A stretch of 64,000 bases of DNA from Chlorokybus atmophyticus (lineage: Eukaryota; Streptophyta; Chlorokybophyceae; Chlorokybales; Chlorokybaceae), in the NCBI GenBank assembly GCA_009103225.1, contig RHPI01002503.1, forward strand, positions 1,114,511 through 1,178,510. Direction: 5' to 3'. This document shows positions 22,887-34,650 of the stretch, piece after piece. The translations under genes were made by a program, and so were the position numbers. The notes beneath the pieces are model-generated. The model made no database searches. It worked only from the letters and a program-made list of their open reading frames with translations, and was not told the DNA's origin. Numbering within the stretch: position 1 is the stretch's first letter; every line of letters starts with the position of its first letter.

Positions 22887-25700
22887 GATGCCCGACTCCG
22901 CAAGAACCCACCCGCCTCCTCCGGCCCCTACCTCTCTCCCGTCCTCCTCCTCCTCCTCCTTGTCCTCCTCCTCGTCGTTCGCCGCCGCTCCACACCAGCC
23001 TGGCGTTACGGTGCAAGCTGGCCAGTGGATAAGCCCCACTGCGAGGACTGCCCGACGACTCCCAGGCAAACCCTCTCAGTCACCAACTTGACTGTGCTTT
23101 GCTCATTGGCCTTGTTATCAACCGGGGCAGTACCCCGAGCACCAACATGTCCTCAGTTAGGGATCTCATTCACTCTGGATCAGAACCACGATTTGACCGG
23201 TGAACGACGGTTAAGGGCGGGGAGATAGAGTCATGTGAAACAAGTTGCGGGATGCGGCGTCAGTAGCTTTGAGATAACTCCAGATGGTAATGGAACGGTG
23301 CTCGGTTAGCAGGAGTGCGCGATCGCGGTTGGTGTCCTGACCTGACCGAGGAGTTTATGCTAACTGGTCGTTGGGTGCCTGCTGCCGCTACCAATGCGCG
23401 GTGGGGAAGACGTGGTGCGAAAGCCACCGGCTGAGTTGGCACAACAAGGGGGTGAGAGCAGACGTGCTGGCAGAGCTGCTCGCCCGCATCTTCCGCACAA
23501 GGCGCACCTGATGAGGTTTTCTGTGCTCATCACCCCAAACGATGGGGTTGCATACAAGTAATGCAGCTTGCATTGGCTCATTTGCTTGTAAACATGCAAG
23601 TGGAGCATTATAAATATTAATTCACATCAAAGGAGGTTACCTTGTTTGCCACTAGTATTTGACATGGCGTGATCATTATCATCATCGTGTACTCTGCAAG
23701 CAAATCTCGCAGAGTACACGCCAATAACATCACTTATCGTGCGATGTAATTACACTATAAGCAACAACATTACTTATTATATTTCGTTGAATACGCCCCT
23801 TCCATCATGACATCAGTAAGGTGTTATTTTGAGAGTGAAAAATGATTGTGAAAGTTGAAATGCCCCCCCCCCCCCCCCCCCCCNNNNNNNNNNNNNNNNC
23901 CCCCCCCCCCCCTTGTAATGAGGGTTGCTGTAATAGGGGGGGGATTTCATGGAATACGGTAGGTTGTAATCAATTTTAAATCAACATTGTAGCGGCGCAA
24001 ATCATTATAACAACGGTACATATGACATTACGTTGTCGAGCATTAGACAAAATGATCGTGCACACAGGTGCATGGCATTGTCGTTTATATGCACACTCCT
24101 GACATGCTCTATGCATGCGTCATTGCACACCACATTGTGTGTATAGTAGCATAGTGAGTTGTGCCGCAGCAATTTTTCTACCACAGCATATGGCTTGTTA
24201 CCACAACATGTGCAATAATAAAAGACCATATTTGCGTGTTGTTATGCACACGCCCGTTTATGGCTTACTCAGCATATCTCGTTATCAAACATTCCATATA
24301 GATGGCTAAGGCTTTATGATGACTATGCACAATGTCCAACTCGTACGGTACTAGTGCGAAGTTCATCCAAGCGTGTACAATAGTCTGGTGGTGACTGCTT
24401 AACTAAGTTATGCTGTTGGCTATGCGTGTGTGATCATGTCATGCATTCTACATAGGTGTGCATGGCATGCGTTGCATGCGATGAATTTCCTCGATTTTCT
24501 TTTGCACACCGTGAGTAATCTTGTAACTGTGGACACATAACAAGTTAGCATTGGCTGCAGCTTGTGCCTTTCGACATCAAGCACTATCGTTGCTCGTGTT
24601 TGTCTAACCAATAGGAAGGAGATTGACCTTCAAGTGTCATTTTTGGAAGTTGCAAACCATTGCTTACATATACAGTAGTAGTTGGATAGCTAGCGTGTTT
24701 AATATAGGCAAAGTCTGTACATGTGCTTACGGTTATGGACTATGTAGTAGTTTCATGCCGCCTGACTTGGCCAGATGTTCTACTGCTTGATGGCGTACTT
24801 GCGCTTCGTTGCGTTCAGCGACATCGGCATACCGCACAGCGGCTTATTGTATCTCAAGACCGCCGCATGCCAATTATGATAGATGTGCACAACTATCGAG
24901 GGGCTTACCCGACTCTGCGGAGGGCACAACTGCTCCCACGGCTCGCCATCAACGCGCATGCATGTTTGCGATACATGCTTTGTCCCCCGAACCTAAATGC
25001 GTGCTGCCTTCACCTGCAATGCATATGATTGGTATGGCATGCGGGTCTTTGCACTAGTTGATTGCATGGAACTGCACCTATGCGAGACGTGTCGCATGTC
25101 TGCAGTACATTATGACGCTTACGCCATGCCAACCATGTCTTCCACCAACAACATCCAAAAGGCCATTATTAACACGTGCTTCAATAAAACCCTGCACTAG
25201 CAACCATATCATTCAACCAATTGTCGCGTGTGCACAACCAGAATGGTACTAGGTGTGTGCCACCCATCAACTCCTCTGTTTGCTTTGTATGTGGTACCCT
25301 ATAGGTTACGCCCGCCTCCATAGCTTTGCAATTTCACAGATATCACTGCACGGACCCTGCGCGAGAGACAGTTAGCAAACGCACTACACATCAAACTGGT
25401 CTGCACCTGCCAGACGCAGAGCATGCTTGGGAGGCAGATTGGGCTCATGCCATTGACCATTGCTATTCTGCACATTTTTATATATCTCGGCGAAAGATGC
25501 AATTGGCGGCAAGTTCACGCCCGTCAAGCGCGTGCAGAATCAACCTATTAGTGGCGCTCTACATCAATGCCAGGCAATGTTTCATGCGTCGCGGCTGTGA
25601 AAACAGTGCCGAGTCATGCAATACATGACTGTACGCAACCATGGTGCATACACTTATATAAATGTACAAATCACGACTACTTACATTTAAAAGCTGCATC
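22887..25700. other. No supported gene; PRK upstream region and gene-poor DNA
   Basis: The 5' side just upstream of PRK has a (TCC)n tract (about 22938-22972). The rest is AT-richer and rich in TGCATGC words, with a small C-run gap at 23884-23899. Short open frames between 24.7 and 25.6 kb show no motifs or exon-like borders. Confidence 0.45.
23863..23912. repeat. Poly-C tract with an assembly gap
   Basis: Twenty-one C (23863-23883), sixteen N, then thirteen C (23900-23912). The gap lies inside one long C homopolymer whose length is unresolved. Confidence 0.95.
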
Positions 25701-26389
25701 GTCGCAAAATGTTTCCCCTGGCGGCCGACTAAATATTGGCAACGGCTGTGCACCTGAGGATACCCATTTGGACTGTCGTGGCTTAGTCCACCTGTAATCT
25801 CGATACAGGGACTTGAGTATAACGGCCGTCACCATTGGTCGGCGGCCGTGTGCATAAAGGGACTGACTCTAACTGATAGGTACCTGTATGTTACCTCTCA
25901 GTCACAATAAGGCGACTTTGCTTAAATGACAAGTACCTAACCGTTACCCAACAAATAGGTACCGGCGACTGTACGTTTATTGAGCGAAATTGTTAGGTAT
26001 TTAGCAGTACCTTTGAGGTACCAGCCGTTGGTGATGTGTACCTTTGCAGGTACATGTCGGTACCGCTCAGTCATGATCAGGTGTCACACGTGATGATCGT
26101 TGTAAGAATGTGCTTGAATTATTATTAAACAAAAATTTACAACGTAAATTACATTGAGCTACTACAATTACAACTACTGGTACTACTACCCTTGTACTAA
26201 GCTGGCACTCCTGCACCGCCCGCTCCAGCTACGCCGCCGCTGTTCCTCCTCCGCCGCCGGCGCTGGAAAACAAGGCGATCAAGGCAATTAAACAAGCGCA
26301 GTAAACATACACAACATACACAACATACACACTCACGTGCTGCCGCTTGCCATGTACCGCCGCCGTTGCCGCGTAGCCTGGTTTGACCT

Positions 26390-26440
26390 AGCCTGGCCTG
26401 GCCTGGCTTGGTAAAGCCTAGCCTGGCCTGGCATGGCCGC
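26390..26440. repeat. CCTGG-rich tandem stretch in the small element
   Basis: CCTAGCCTGG and CCTGGCCTGG words repeat imperfectly. Part of it lies inside a 103-codon reverse open frame (26197-26508) that I do not regard as a gene. Confidence 0.6.
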
Positions 26441-26627
26441 CCTAAGACAAGAAGGGTGGTTAGGCTGCATGCGGTGTTGTACGTAGTGCAACATTGGACA
26501 TCAACCAAACTTACTACTGTCCGCCGCCGCCATCACCGCCACCGCCGCCGCTGCACAATTATCCTTAAAGCCATTGAGCATTTGAAACAAATGCCCAACG
26601 GTTTCAATTTCAATTCCAGTGTCTATG

Positions 26628-26745
26628 GTGCAATCGTACCATTAAAATGGTACGACGGCACAAGTATACTTTCTCGTGATGAGTACCATATTGGGTACCA
26701 TGATGGAACTGTTGTACCATTGCTGTACTCGCCGCCATCGCTCAT
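26628..26745. promoter_or_regulatory. GTACCAT dyad boxes in the small element
   Basis: CGTACCATTAAAATGGTACG (about 26634-26653) is a near-perfect dyad. More GTACCAT/ATGGTAC words follow near 26685, 26696 and 26714. The same dyad stands at 53867-53882 in the right copy, a comparable distance from a (CCG)n tract. Confidence 0.55.
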
Positions 26746-27163
26746 CCCTCTTTGGTGACTTAGTTGGGACGGAGTGGTCAATTGTTTGCCAGTTAACGTT
26801 CGTCGCCGCCGCGGCTCGTGTACGGCCGGCGGCTGGCCGTGGTACAACTTTGACTCACTGGTATCATTTGTCGCCATTAGGGGCCTGAACATTCACCTTA
26901 ACTGTCATAATAGGAAGGTCACCGTTTCGTATGCTGGATGACCGGTGGTCGGCCGTCAACATATGTTGCGGTCACGTCACCAGTAGGCAACATTCCAGTT
27001 TACTGTACGGTAGGCGGTCGGCAATTGATTATTGTCTACAACATGCACCGGCAGTCTTTTTAATCCCTTTATGGCTCAAGTCGTTAGGTTCGTTATAGTC
27101 AGATAGGGTCCGGCACCCGACTGTCCCTCAGTCCCCAGTTAGTCACCGTGTTGAATTTGCGGC

Positions 27164-27895
27164 AATAAGTCATGACACGATGAACTCCATTCGGAATCAT
27201 ATGCTCACCTTGTGAAAACCCCTTAAAGACGTACACTGCCTGCATAGCGGTGAATGTTAATACAATCCAGCGTTTGCAAACATGATTTGTTACAACCTGC
27301 ACTTGATGCAATTTATTGATGATACAATTACGCGTGAGCCATTGATGATTGTTCCTTGTCGTGTGGAAGCCACATGCAACCTATAAAAGAATTTTGTGCT
27401 TGTGTTAGCACCTGATACAAACATGCGGGCGCCAACCAACACATTAATGCACCTGTCAGTCAAGGCCGATGGAGGAGTAGTTAAAACATTTCCCCGAAAT
27501 ACGCGCTTTTACCCGCATCGCCAGAGCGCAGGGCGAGTGGCAAACCGCCCGTCCTTTTGTCTTCGCTCTTAAACCCTATGTCCACACTGTGGCACGCAGT
27601 GACCACCTGAAAGGGCGGTGCAACGCCATTGTATCATTGAGCGGCTTCATGGCGCAAACAAAGTGTCTATAGCAAATGCACGCTCCTTAGGGTTGCACAC
27701 CTGTCTGCAGGCACTTGCTTGGCTTCCGGCACGCATGCAATTGCATTCTTAACACTTTGATGCCACCTAAAAGCTGAACCCTGCTGCCACAATAGTCACT
27801 TTCGGTAATGGTCATCGCTGCTGGTGGTGGTTGCTTGGCGTCGGCAATAAATACATGCTCTGTCTGGCATCGAATCAACGTCCAATGTTTACCCA
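27164..27895. other. No gene seen downstream of the dead kinase
   Basis: The region between the small transposon and the diacylglycerol kinase fragment should hold the rest of the kinase if it were intact. I could not find the following family motifs on either strand. Confidence 0.45.
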
Positions 27896-28541
27896 TTAAA
27901 ACATGCGAGAGAAGTTGTTGCCTGTGCCCAGTGGGATAACAGCAATGGGCGGTGCAACCTCAGCCGTGTTGTCATGTGAAATTGCTGCCTCAGCGGAAAG
28001 CAGCAACGACACTGTGCCATAACCACCACACGCCTGTTGCAAATTTTGTTAATGGTTGAAGCTTACTGCACATTGTTAATAGCACCGCACATCGTGAAGA
28101 TAGAGTGAAGAACCAAACCACAATCAGGCGCATGCGTTGCCGCACTGCCACCTCGTCTCCTTCTGAAGCCAAGCGTTCCATGCGTGTGAGCACAACGCGG
28201 CGCAGCGAATCGTCTGGTGTTTTTTGCACCAGGTCAACAACCTGTGTATGAGACACTCAGTTACCAACCTGATTAACAAACTCAAATCCACTCACTTGAT
28301 AAGCCGGTAACACGCCTTCAAGTCGTTCGATGAGCTTTAAGCCTTGGCATTCTCCGGATTGCCGGTTGATGAAAAACAGAATGGGGCACTTTGATTTAAG
28401 GGCTTTGACACTGATGTCATCATATGAAGGACATGAAGCGCTGGAGTTTATCAGGTACTCGGGTGTAGTATACATAAATGGGTCATGCAATGTCGACTGT
28501 AAGACGTCGCCGCCGGCCGGTGCATCAGAATTTTTGACCAT
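27896..28541 (-). pseudogene. Diacylglycerol kinase, plant cluster II-like, truncated and mutated
   Basis: Spliced exons from ATG 28541 give PEYLINSSAS, then the catalytic-domain start CPILFFINRQSGECQG. A GTGAGT donor (about 28294) leads to VVDLVQKTPDDSLRRV and RQRMRLI, and a third exon reads ACGGYGTVSLLL followed by APPIAVIPLGTGNNFSRMF. This is the order of the DAGK catalytic domain, which phosphorylates diacylglycerol to phosphatidic acid. The invariant Asp of GGDGT is Tyr (TAT), and a TAA (27898-27896) falls where FGW is expected; the next bases (TGG then GTAAAC) still look like the old donor. The C-terminal half and accessory domain are absent. The kinase is therefore a fairly young relic, with a transposon derivative lying about 730 bp beyond its end. 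Confidence 0.75.
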
Positions 28542-28744
28542 CCTTCTGCCTGAGGCTGCGCACCTATCAACACCATCCCATGGAGAGTGCATAAGCCAGC
28601 GCGAGTTCCACGACCCTGCACACATGCATGCATGCACACATGCCGCTTGCAGCACGCACAAAGCAACCTATAGCAAGCACGCCGTCAACATACAGCCAAC
28701 ACGTCACACCATGTGCATGTTGAAACCGGTCGCTGACATATTCA

Positions 28745-29519
28745 TTGCAATTACGTAACACTGCTAACACCAACACGCACCCAAGTGCCATTGAACTTAT
28801 CAAGGAGGCAGTTGGTGACCATAAGGCACTTGTGACAACTAAGACACTGTCGTTTGTGAAGTACATTTTGCAAGGTGGCAGGAGTTTGCGCGACCATATA
28901 CACTCGCATTGCATGGTTGAAGCTTGTGCGCACCTGTACAGTGCGTTACTGCAGTGCACCGGCATCAACAGTTGTAAGTGTCACAAACACACAGAGACAG
29001 CAAAGGCACAACAACAAATACGACAACTGACATGCAGCTATCGTACAGTGTATCTTCGTCTACTCGGACTACATGTGTCGTAACTGCTGCTATCACTGGG
29101 GCAGCTTTCTTGAAGCTGGTGCTTTCCTTGCAAGTTGAGCCTGCCGCACTGACAAGCGCCAAGCACAGTACAATGCAGTGCAGCTCAAAGCCTACTTGAA
29201 CCTGATTGCTTACCTAATCACTCTTAACAATTCAGTAACATAAACACGATACAACAGCATTCCAAGCATGTTTTAGACCACCTGTGCAGGCAGCACGTAC
29301 AGGGCAGCACTTCACGCGAGCAGCGCAACACAGAACATGCAGCAAGTGCACGCAACCTTTTCCCGACTCAGCAAGTCGACCGAAGCACAAGCCGCTTGGT
29401 ACGATTGCCTCAACACAATGGGCATGCCCTCAATGCCGCCTGTGTCGCCACCCACCCTCCCGCCTCTTGTGGCCACGTGGCCATGTACGCTTGCAATTAC
29501 ATCTTTCCCGTCAGTGTGA
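28745..29519 (+). CDS. Unrecognised gene fragment, at least two exons
   Basis: An open frame runs to about 28974 and encodes AIELIKEAVGDHKALVTTKT and GGRSLRDHIHSHC. It ends at a good donor (AGTT|GTAAGT). A second exon from about 29291 after TGTGCAG joins in phase and encodes QQVHATFSRLSKSTEAQAAW and YDCLNTMGMPSMPP with a Pro-rich tail, stopping at 29519. The phase match over two good splice sites is the main support. The helical first part faintly recalls ENTH/VHS adaptor domains, but I would not name it. The true start was not found, and extra exons may lie between 28975 and 29290. Confidence 0.35.
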
Positions 29520-29872
29520 TATCAATTGGATTGTAGGGCACATCAAACATCCATCTATGCTTGCTGCCTAGAATCTCGGTCGAGCTCAGGCCGCTGCAGC
29601 AAGCACATCAACCGACTGAGAAAGTCAGCGAACAAATTACGCACCGGACTGCGTACTTTGTCGCTGCCCAAACCGGCTGTAGTCACTCTTGTGATCGGTG
29701 TTGACAACGGGTGCCGGTAACAACGGTTAGCTTGCAAGCCTAGTGGGACGGTTGTCACCGGACATCTCAACAACTTGGGCACAATGGTCGCTCATGTCAA
29801 TGCGCTGAGAGAGATTGGAGGCAAACTGCGTTGGTGGCGGCGGCGGTGGTGGTGGTGGCCTAGTGAGGGTGG

Positions 29873-31968
29873 ATGCTGGCGCTGGGTTTGAGGTGCGCAA
29901 AACCGGCTTTGGTGTTACGCCACCGCAGCATTCGTTCCTTAACGATGGCTGCTGCTGGCCCAGTGGCAGCGTCTGTCGCTGGGGAGAAGCGCAAGGTCAG
30001 CAAGGTGATTGGAACCCATGACGGCGCTTTCCACTGCGATGAAGCCATGGGCTGCTACATGCTCAGGCTCACCAATGCATTCCGAGACGCTGACGTCATC
30101 CGCACCCGCGACGAGCAGGTGAGTGAGTGCAATGTCTGTCTTCAACTGCATGCAGTGCGCATTGACACCCTGTTCGGCATATACAACGTGCATACTGGTC
30201 TAGAGATGAAGTCGAAGCTACACAACGCAAGCATGCTGGCTCTGCCATGCATCTCATGGGTGTAGTTCAATGCTCAAGTGCGCCACATTACATGCTGCAA
30301 CTAACAGAGACATGCAGAGGATGGCACAAAGCGGTTGACACCGTCATGAATCCCTGGACAGTTTTAGGGTCTTGTCTGAGCTTGCGTTAGCAGTAGTGGG
30401 CCGATGTTGCTTACTTGTTGAACGCACGGGGAGCTTGTTTCTGTTGCTGGTGCCTGACTGCTGTTACAACTATTATTCGCAACAGCATTCACTTGCAGTG
30501 CCTGCTCTTACAAAACAAGCTGGACTACCAGTGTCACCTTATTGTAACTGGACACATATACACGGACACTGCCGCAAATGTGGCTTGTATGGAACACATG
30601 AGTGGGTCACAGTTTGTATGCACATCAGATGCTGGCGACATGCGATGCAGTGCTAGATGTGGGCGGATTATATGACCCCTCGCACAACCGCTTTGATCAT
30701 CACCAGCGCGAGTTCACTGGCGTGTTCGGCTTCGGCAGTGACATCAAGCTGTCAAGCGCAGGCCTTGTGTACAAGGTACTGTGCTCATACTTTGCGTGTG
30801 TCAAAGCAAATGATTGAATGGTTGCTAACACTACCAACATGTGTTCAGCACTTCGGGAAGGAGATCATTGCGAGTCTGTTGGGGCTCACCGCGGACCATC
30901 CAGACACACACACTGTCTGGTTGGCAGTCTACAAGCACTTCATGCAGGCAAGTGCAGGACTCTTGTTGGGTAATTTGAGTGCGAAGTGCATATTGAGTTG
31001 TTGTTGATTGTGCGTGCTTGTGTTCAACTTGTGACTATAACACATGCTTATCAAGGTGATTGATTGCCACTGCAGGCAATTGATGCGGTAGACAATGGCG
31101 TTAACCCGTATGACACCAATGAACCCCCAAAGTACACCAACAACACGACCCTCGGCGCACGAGTCGGCCACCTGAACCCCAGCTGGAATGAAGACCAGTC
31201 TCCAGAAGCTCGCTATGCACGATTTCTTAAAGCGATGGCACTGACGGGTGCTGAGTTTGAAGACGCAGTGAACTACTATGGAAAGGTCAGGCTCATGCTG
31301 CTGCTAAGTGTGCCCATCAGGATGACAACTGGTTGGTAGTCATACTGTGCTGTGCTGAACATGTCATGGCTATCACAGGGTTGGCTGCCTGCACGAGCGT
31401 TTGTAGAAGCAGCACTTAAAGAACGGTCTGCTGTTGACGCAAGTGGGGAGATCATTGTTTTGCAAACATCAGCTCCGGTAATCACAGACCTGTTCTTCTT
31501 GACATGCTTTGCAGTCAGCTGCTGAACGCCAATGCCAGTCAAGCTGACCAGCTGATGTGTAGTGGAAGGAACACTTGTATCAAGTGGAAGAAGAGCTTCA
31601 GCAACAGGGTGCAATCAAGTACTGTTTATATGAGGTGCGTGCTGCACGACACAGCTATTGTCGTGCTTGTTACCAACATGAGATGGGTTCACCTACAGTC
31701 GCACCATCAACAACACGCCAGCTTCATGTATGGTTGTCATCAGGATGATAAGAAGAACTGGCGGGTGCAAGCTGTGCCCGTGACAGCCGGAGACTTCAGG
31801 TCTCGGAAACCCCTGCCCACAGCATGGCGCGGCTTGAGAGACAACCAGCTGTCTGAGACAGCTGGCATACCAGACTGCATTTTTGTGCACGCCAGTGGCT
31901 TCATCGGCGGCAACAAGACTTACGAGGGCGCATTGCAGATGGCGAAAAAAGCGCTTACTCTAGACTAG
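29873..31968 (+). CDS. MYG1: MYG1-family metal-dependent exonuclease/hydrolase
   Basis: Seven exons (29873-30118, 30629-30775, 30849-30947, 31076-31285, 31379-31477, 31563-31634, 31699-31968) give 380 residues, the usual family length. Motifs include IGTHDGAFHCDEAMG (metal-binding DHH-like start), RTRDEQ, CDAVLDVGGLYD, NRFDHHQREF, AIDAVDNGVNPYD and WRVQAVPV near the end, with FVHASGFIGGNK at the C-terminus. MYG1 is a 3'-5' RNA exonuclease in animals, acting in nucleolus and mitochondria. Two in-frame starts exist. ATG 29873 adds 24 residues that are Arg/Leu-rich and acid-free (MLALGLRC...RHRSIRS), like a mitochondrial or plastid presequence; ATG 29945 gives the bare enzyme. The third intron has a GC donor (30948). 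The border of the last exon is the least certain. Confidence 0.93.
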
Positions 31969-32071
31969 CCACCAGTTGCTGTGTTTCAGAGCCCATGCAG
32001 CTTCAACACGCCACAGCAGCCGGGCTGGACAGGCTATGGAGTTACGAAGATAGCCCGATTCGGGTACGAAG

Positions 32072-32262
32072 CGGCGCACAGCATGCACTGTGAAGTGCTG
32101 TTACAATGGCAGTCTTGTAAGATGATCCGAGGGGCAATGCGCCATTGGATCATCTTCGGACATAGTGGTGCACAGCATGCACTGTAAGGTGCTCGTTCAA
32201 TAACGTCGACAGTCTCGTAAGATGATCCAATCCGAGGGGCGCATTGCCCCTCGGATCAGCTT
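32072..32262. repeat. Tandem duplication with a strong hairpin downstream of MYG1
   Basis: A segment with (G/T)CACAGCATGCACTGT... CGTAAGATGATCC occurs at 32072-32127 and 32168-32228. The second copy runs into a perfect stem: ATCCGAGGGGC (32230-32240), loop GCATT, GCCCCTCGGAT (32246-32256). The first copy has a related imperfect inverted repeat around 32127-32160. It may form a 3' end structure of MYG1 or a small mobile-element relic. Confidence 0.65.
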
Positions 32263-32459
32263 ACATGACTGCCCTCGGCGGTGTTGTCGCCACAGGCTGA
32301 CTGCAAGTGAGGTTCTATTGCCACTGTGTTTAGCGGCACTTTGCAAGTTTGCAATGGCCCCTGTGTCCCCTTGGGCACAAAGTCGGCTGTTGAAACGGAT
32401 TCTATCAATGCAAGGGCTTGGGGATGATGCCTTGAGCACACTGCAGCTGCATGCATGAG

Positions 32460-33894
32460 TTGTTTATCAGCTTTGACGAGTGTAGTTTGCAGCTTTATAG
32501 GACCATGTCTGCAATGACAATGCATTTGGAATTTAGCTGTATTACATGCTTACGATCATGGCACAATTCATGACTTCTGTTCTTAATCCCATGTTTGTAA
32601 TGCACGTTTCAATTGTAGAAACTATAACGGCATAACATCCACATTTTGCAACATTGATACGAGTTTGTACTTTACTACATAATTGCACGATGATGCCAAC
32701 CTTCAATTTATTCTCAATTGGATGAAAGTTGTATCAATATTAGGAGTCTGATGCTATGTTTAGTAATGCGTCAGGATGGTGTAAGATGAACTGAAAAGAT
32801 AGCATGACGGTAGCATAAAATATCTTGGAATGTATCTCTTGGAATTTCCATTAAAAATGTATCTCTTGGAGTTTACCATCGATTGAATTATGTAACCGAC
32901 GAATTTATGCAACCCCTATTTTATACCAAGACTCTATCTTACTGCAAAAGAACGGCTTATGAAACAGTAAGACTTCAGTATGGACCAATGTACGTCGCTC
33001 CACAGTGTCACCTCTTTGCTCGAAATCTTTGAGTAGGAGACCTTAAAGTGTACAAGACGATTTCTGCAATGGTTTCCCACTATTTCAAAATAGGAGGACC
33101 CTGTAGTTAGGAATCATAATGCTGCTCTACATATGTGAAGCTTGCAAGTGAATTGGGCAATACTGGAAAGATAGCATTCCCTTCAGCGTGCAATTCTTTG
33201 CAGCTGTTAGTGGGAACAGAGGGAAAACATGCGGGGCGGCTTAATAATGGTATCATTACCCATTATGAAATTCGCGTTATACCGATAAGCAGCTATTTAT
33301 CTCGCGCTTCTTTTACCTGCAGCATAAGCCTGCAAGTCGATCCTTACGTGTCTTGCAATGTCTCACGAAGGGTGGTTTATGCTAAGCATTGAGACATGTA
33401 GCTTGCGTGAACGTCAGTTAGAGTTTAAGTAATTCATATAACAGAAATTGTCATGGCAACATCACATAGCATCACAAAATACCGGATGCGGGATGACATA
33501 GCTTGAGTTGCACACTGTCAAATGTAACGAACAACGCCCTCTTTGCAACATAAAAATATATATATATATATGAGCGAATATGAACACTTGATTTGGCCTA
33601 CCCTGCGCCGCAGCCGTAAAGAGACTATACTTTAAGGGGCTGCGTTTGAAGAACCACAACACACCACATCACGCGCCAACATACCAACAAACAAAGATCA
33701 TGTGAACGAATGTGGCCGAAACTCCACACGAGACGCGCGCAATTATGTCGTCACAACGTGTGTATCACCTGCTGATACAAGGCTTTGATGCATTTATCTA
33801 TACAGGTCTTTTTGCCCTGCTGCATGGTAACGAATGTGTTGTTTACACTAGCCTGAGATGTTCATGACATACATGCTTACCTGCATAGCTGTAG
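32460..33894. other. No gene seen
   Basis: AT-rich intergenic DNA with an (AT)n run at about 33555-33572. A duplicated phrase AATGTATCTCTTGGA appears near 32831 and 32857. Confidence 0.45.
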
Positions 33895-34122
33895 CTATTC
33901 AATAGCTGCGGGGGACAGGGGTGCCAGTGCCTGAGGTACATTATATTCTTGTATTGATGACGAGGACAGCAACCGACAGGCAAATGGGCATGGGAATCCC
34001 CACGATGGGAATCCATCAGGCGGGGATGCTTTTGCGCACGAATCGTCAAGCGTAACGCTAGCTGCGTGCAGCAGCGAATCCAGGCAGCTGCCGGAGGAGC
34101 GAGAGAAGTTGCTACAGCCCAT
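33895..34122 (-). CDS. Possible 75-residue protein with MGC start
   Basis: ATG 34122 opens a Ser-rich frame beginning MGCSNFSRSSGSC. The Gly2-Cys3 start would allow myristoylation and palmitoylation, but the residue expected at position 6 is Phe, not Ser/Thr. It sits upstream of and divergent to HEMA. With no homology visible, it could be chance. Confidence 0.2.
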   Translation of the reverse strand: MGCSNFSRSSGSCLDSLLHAASVTLDDSCAKASPPDGFPSWGFPCPFACRLLSSSSIQEYNVPQALAPLSPAAIE

Positions 34123-34650
34123 GCTACGCCTAGGCCTACGTAGTAGCCAGACAGGCCTAGTTGCAACAAATTATGGCGGCCTGCAGCAGAAGCCACTTTG
34201 TGGTTTCTACGTCTCGCTGCCGAGAAAGTGTTGTCGTGGCAGCCTAACGCCAGGCCTGTCTCAACCAATCGCTGGCCAGCAACCGCTTCCTCGCTCTCAT
34301 CCCATTCGCCGGCGAACTCCGGCAACTGCGGTTAACGAGGCCTGTGGTCCTCTGCGGGCCTCAAACGATGCCACGACTGACGTTTAAACGGCGGATATCC
34401 GTAACCTAATAGTGATATCTGTCTTGTTGCAGCCAGCACCAGCAGAGATCTTCAAAGCACAGCAGCGCGGCCTCGGTTAGAGAGCCGCAGCGGGCGCAAG
34501 CCGGTTAAACCTCTAACTTATCCGCGGATCTGCCCCTCAGCGGCGGCGGTGTAGGCATACACCTGGGCGGTGACGGAGGCTGGCACGTCGGCGTCGGCGG
34601 TGTCGTAGCGGACGCCGGGAACGTCGTGTGGGTTGAGGTGCGACGCACTT

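Larger units (their letters stand above)
25701..27163 (+). mobile_element. 1.46 kb internally deleted relative of the large transposon
   Basis: The left 110 bp match 41423-41530 almost base for base (GTCGCAAAATGTTT, GGCCGACTAAATATTGGC). The last about 45 bp (TGTCCCTCAGTCC, TTAGTCACCGTGTTGAATTTGCGG) match 55588-55630. In between are two AGGTACCTG/AAGTACCTA cores 53 bp apart (25878, 25931), (CCG)-rich DNA (26515-26560) and GTACCAT dyads (26635-26740), in the same order as in the right copy's right end. No transposase or cargo gene is present, so it must move in trans if at all. Confidence 0.8.

Noticed and set aside
22356-23069. PRK start further upstream giving a long acidic N-terminus
   Set aside because: The extension (EEEDKEEEEEDG) is unlike any transit peptide; ATG 22886 gives a normal leader.
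26197-26508. 103-codon reverse frame in the small element
   Set aside because: It runs through CCTGG and CCG simple repeats, with no matching frame in the large copies.
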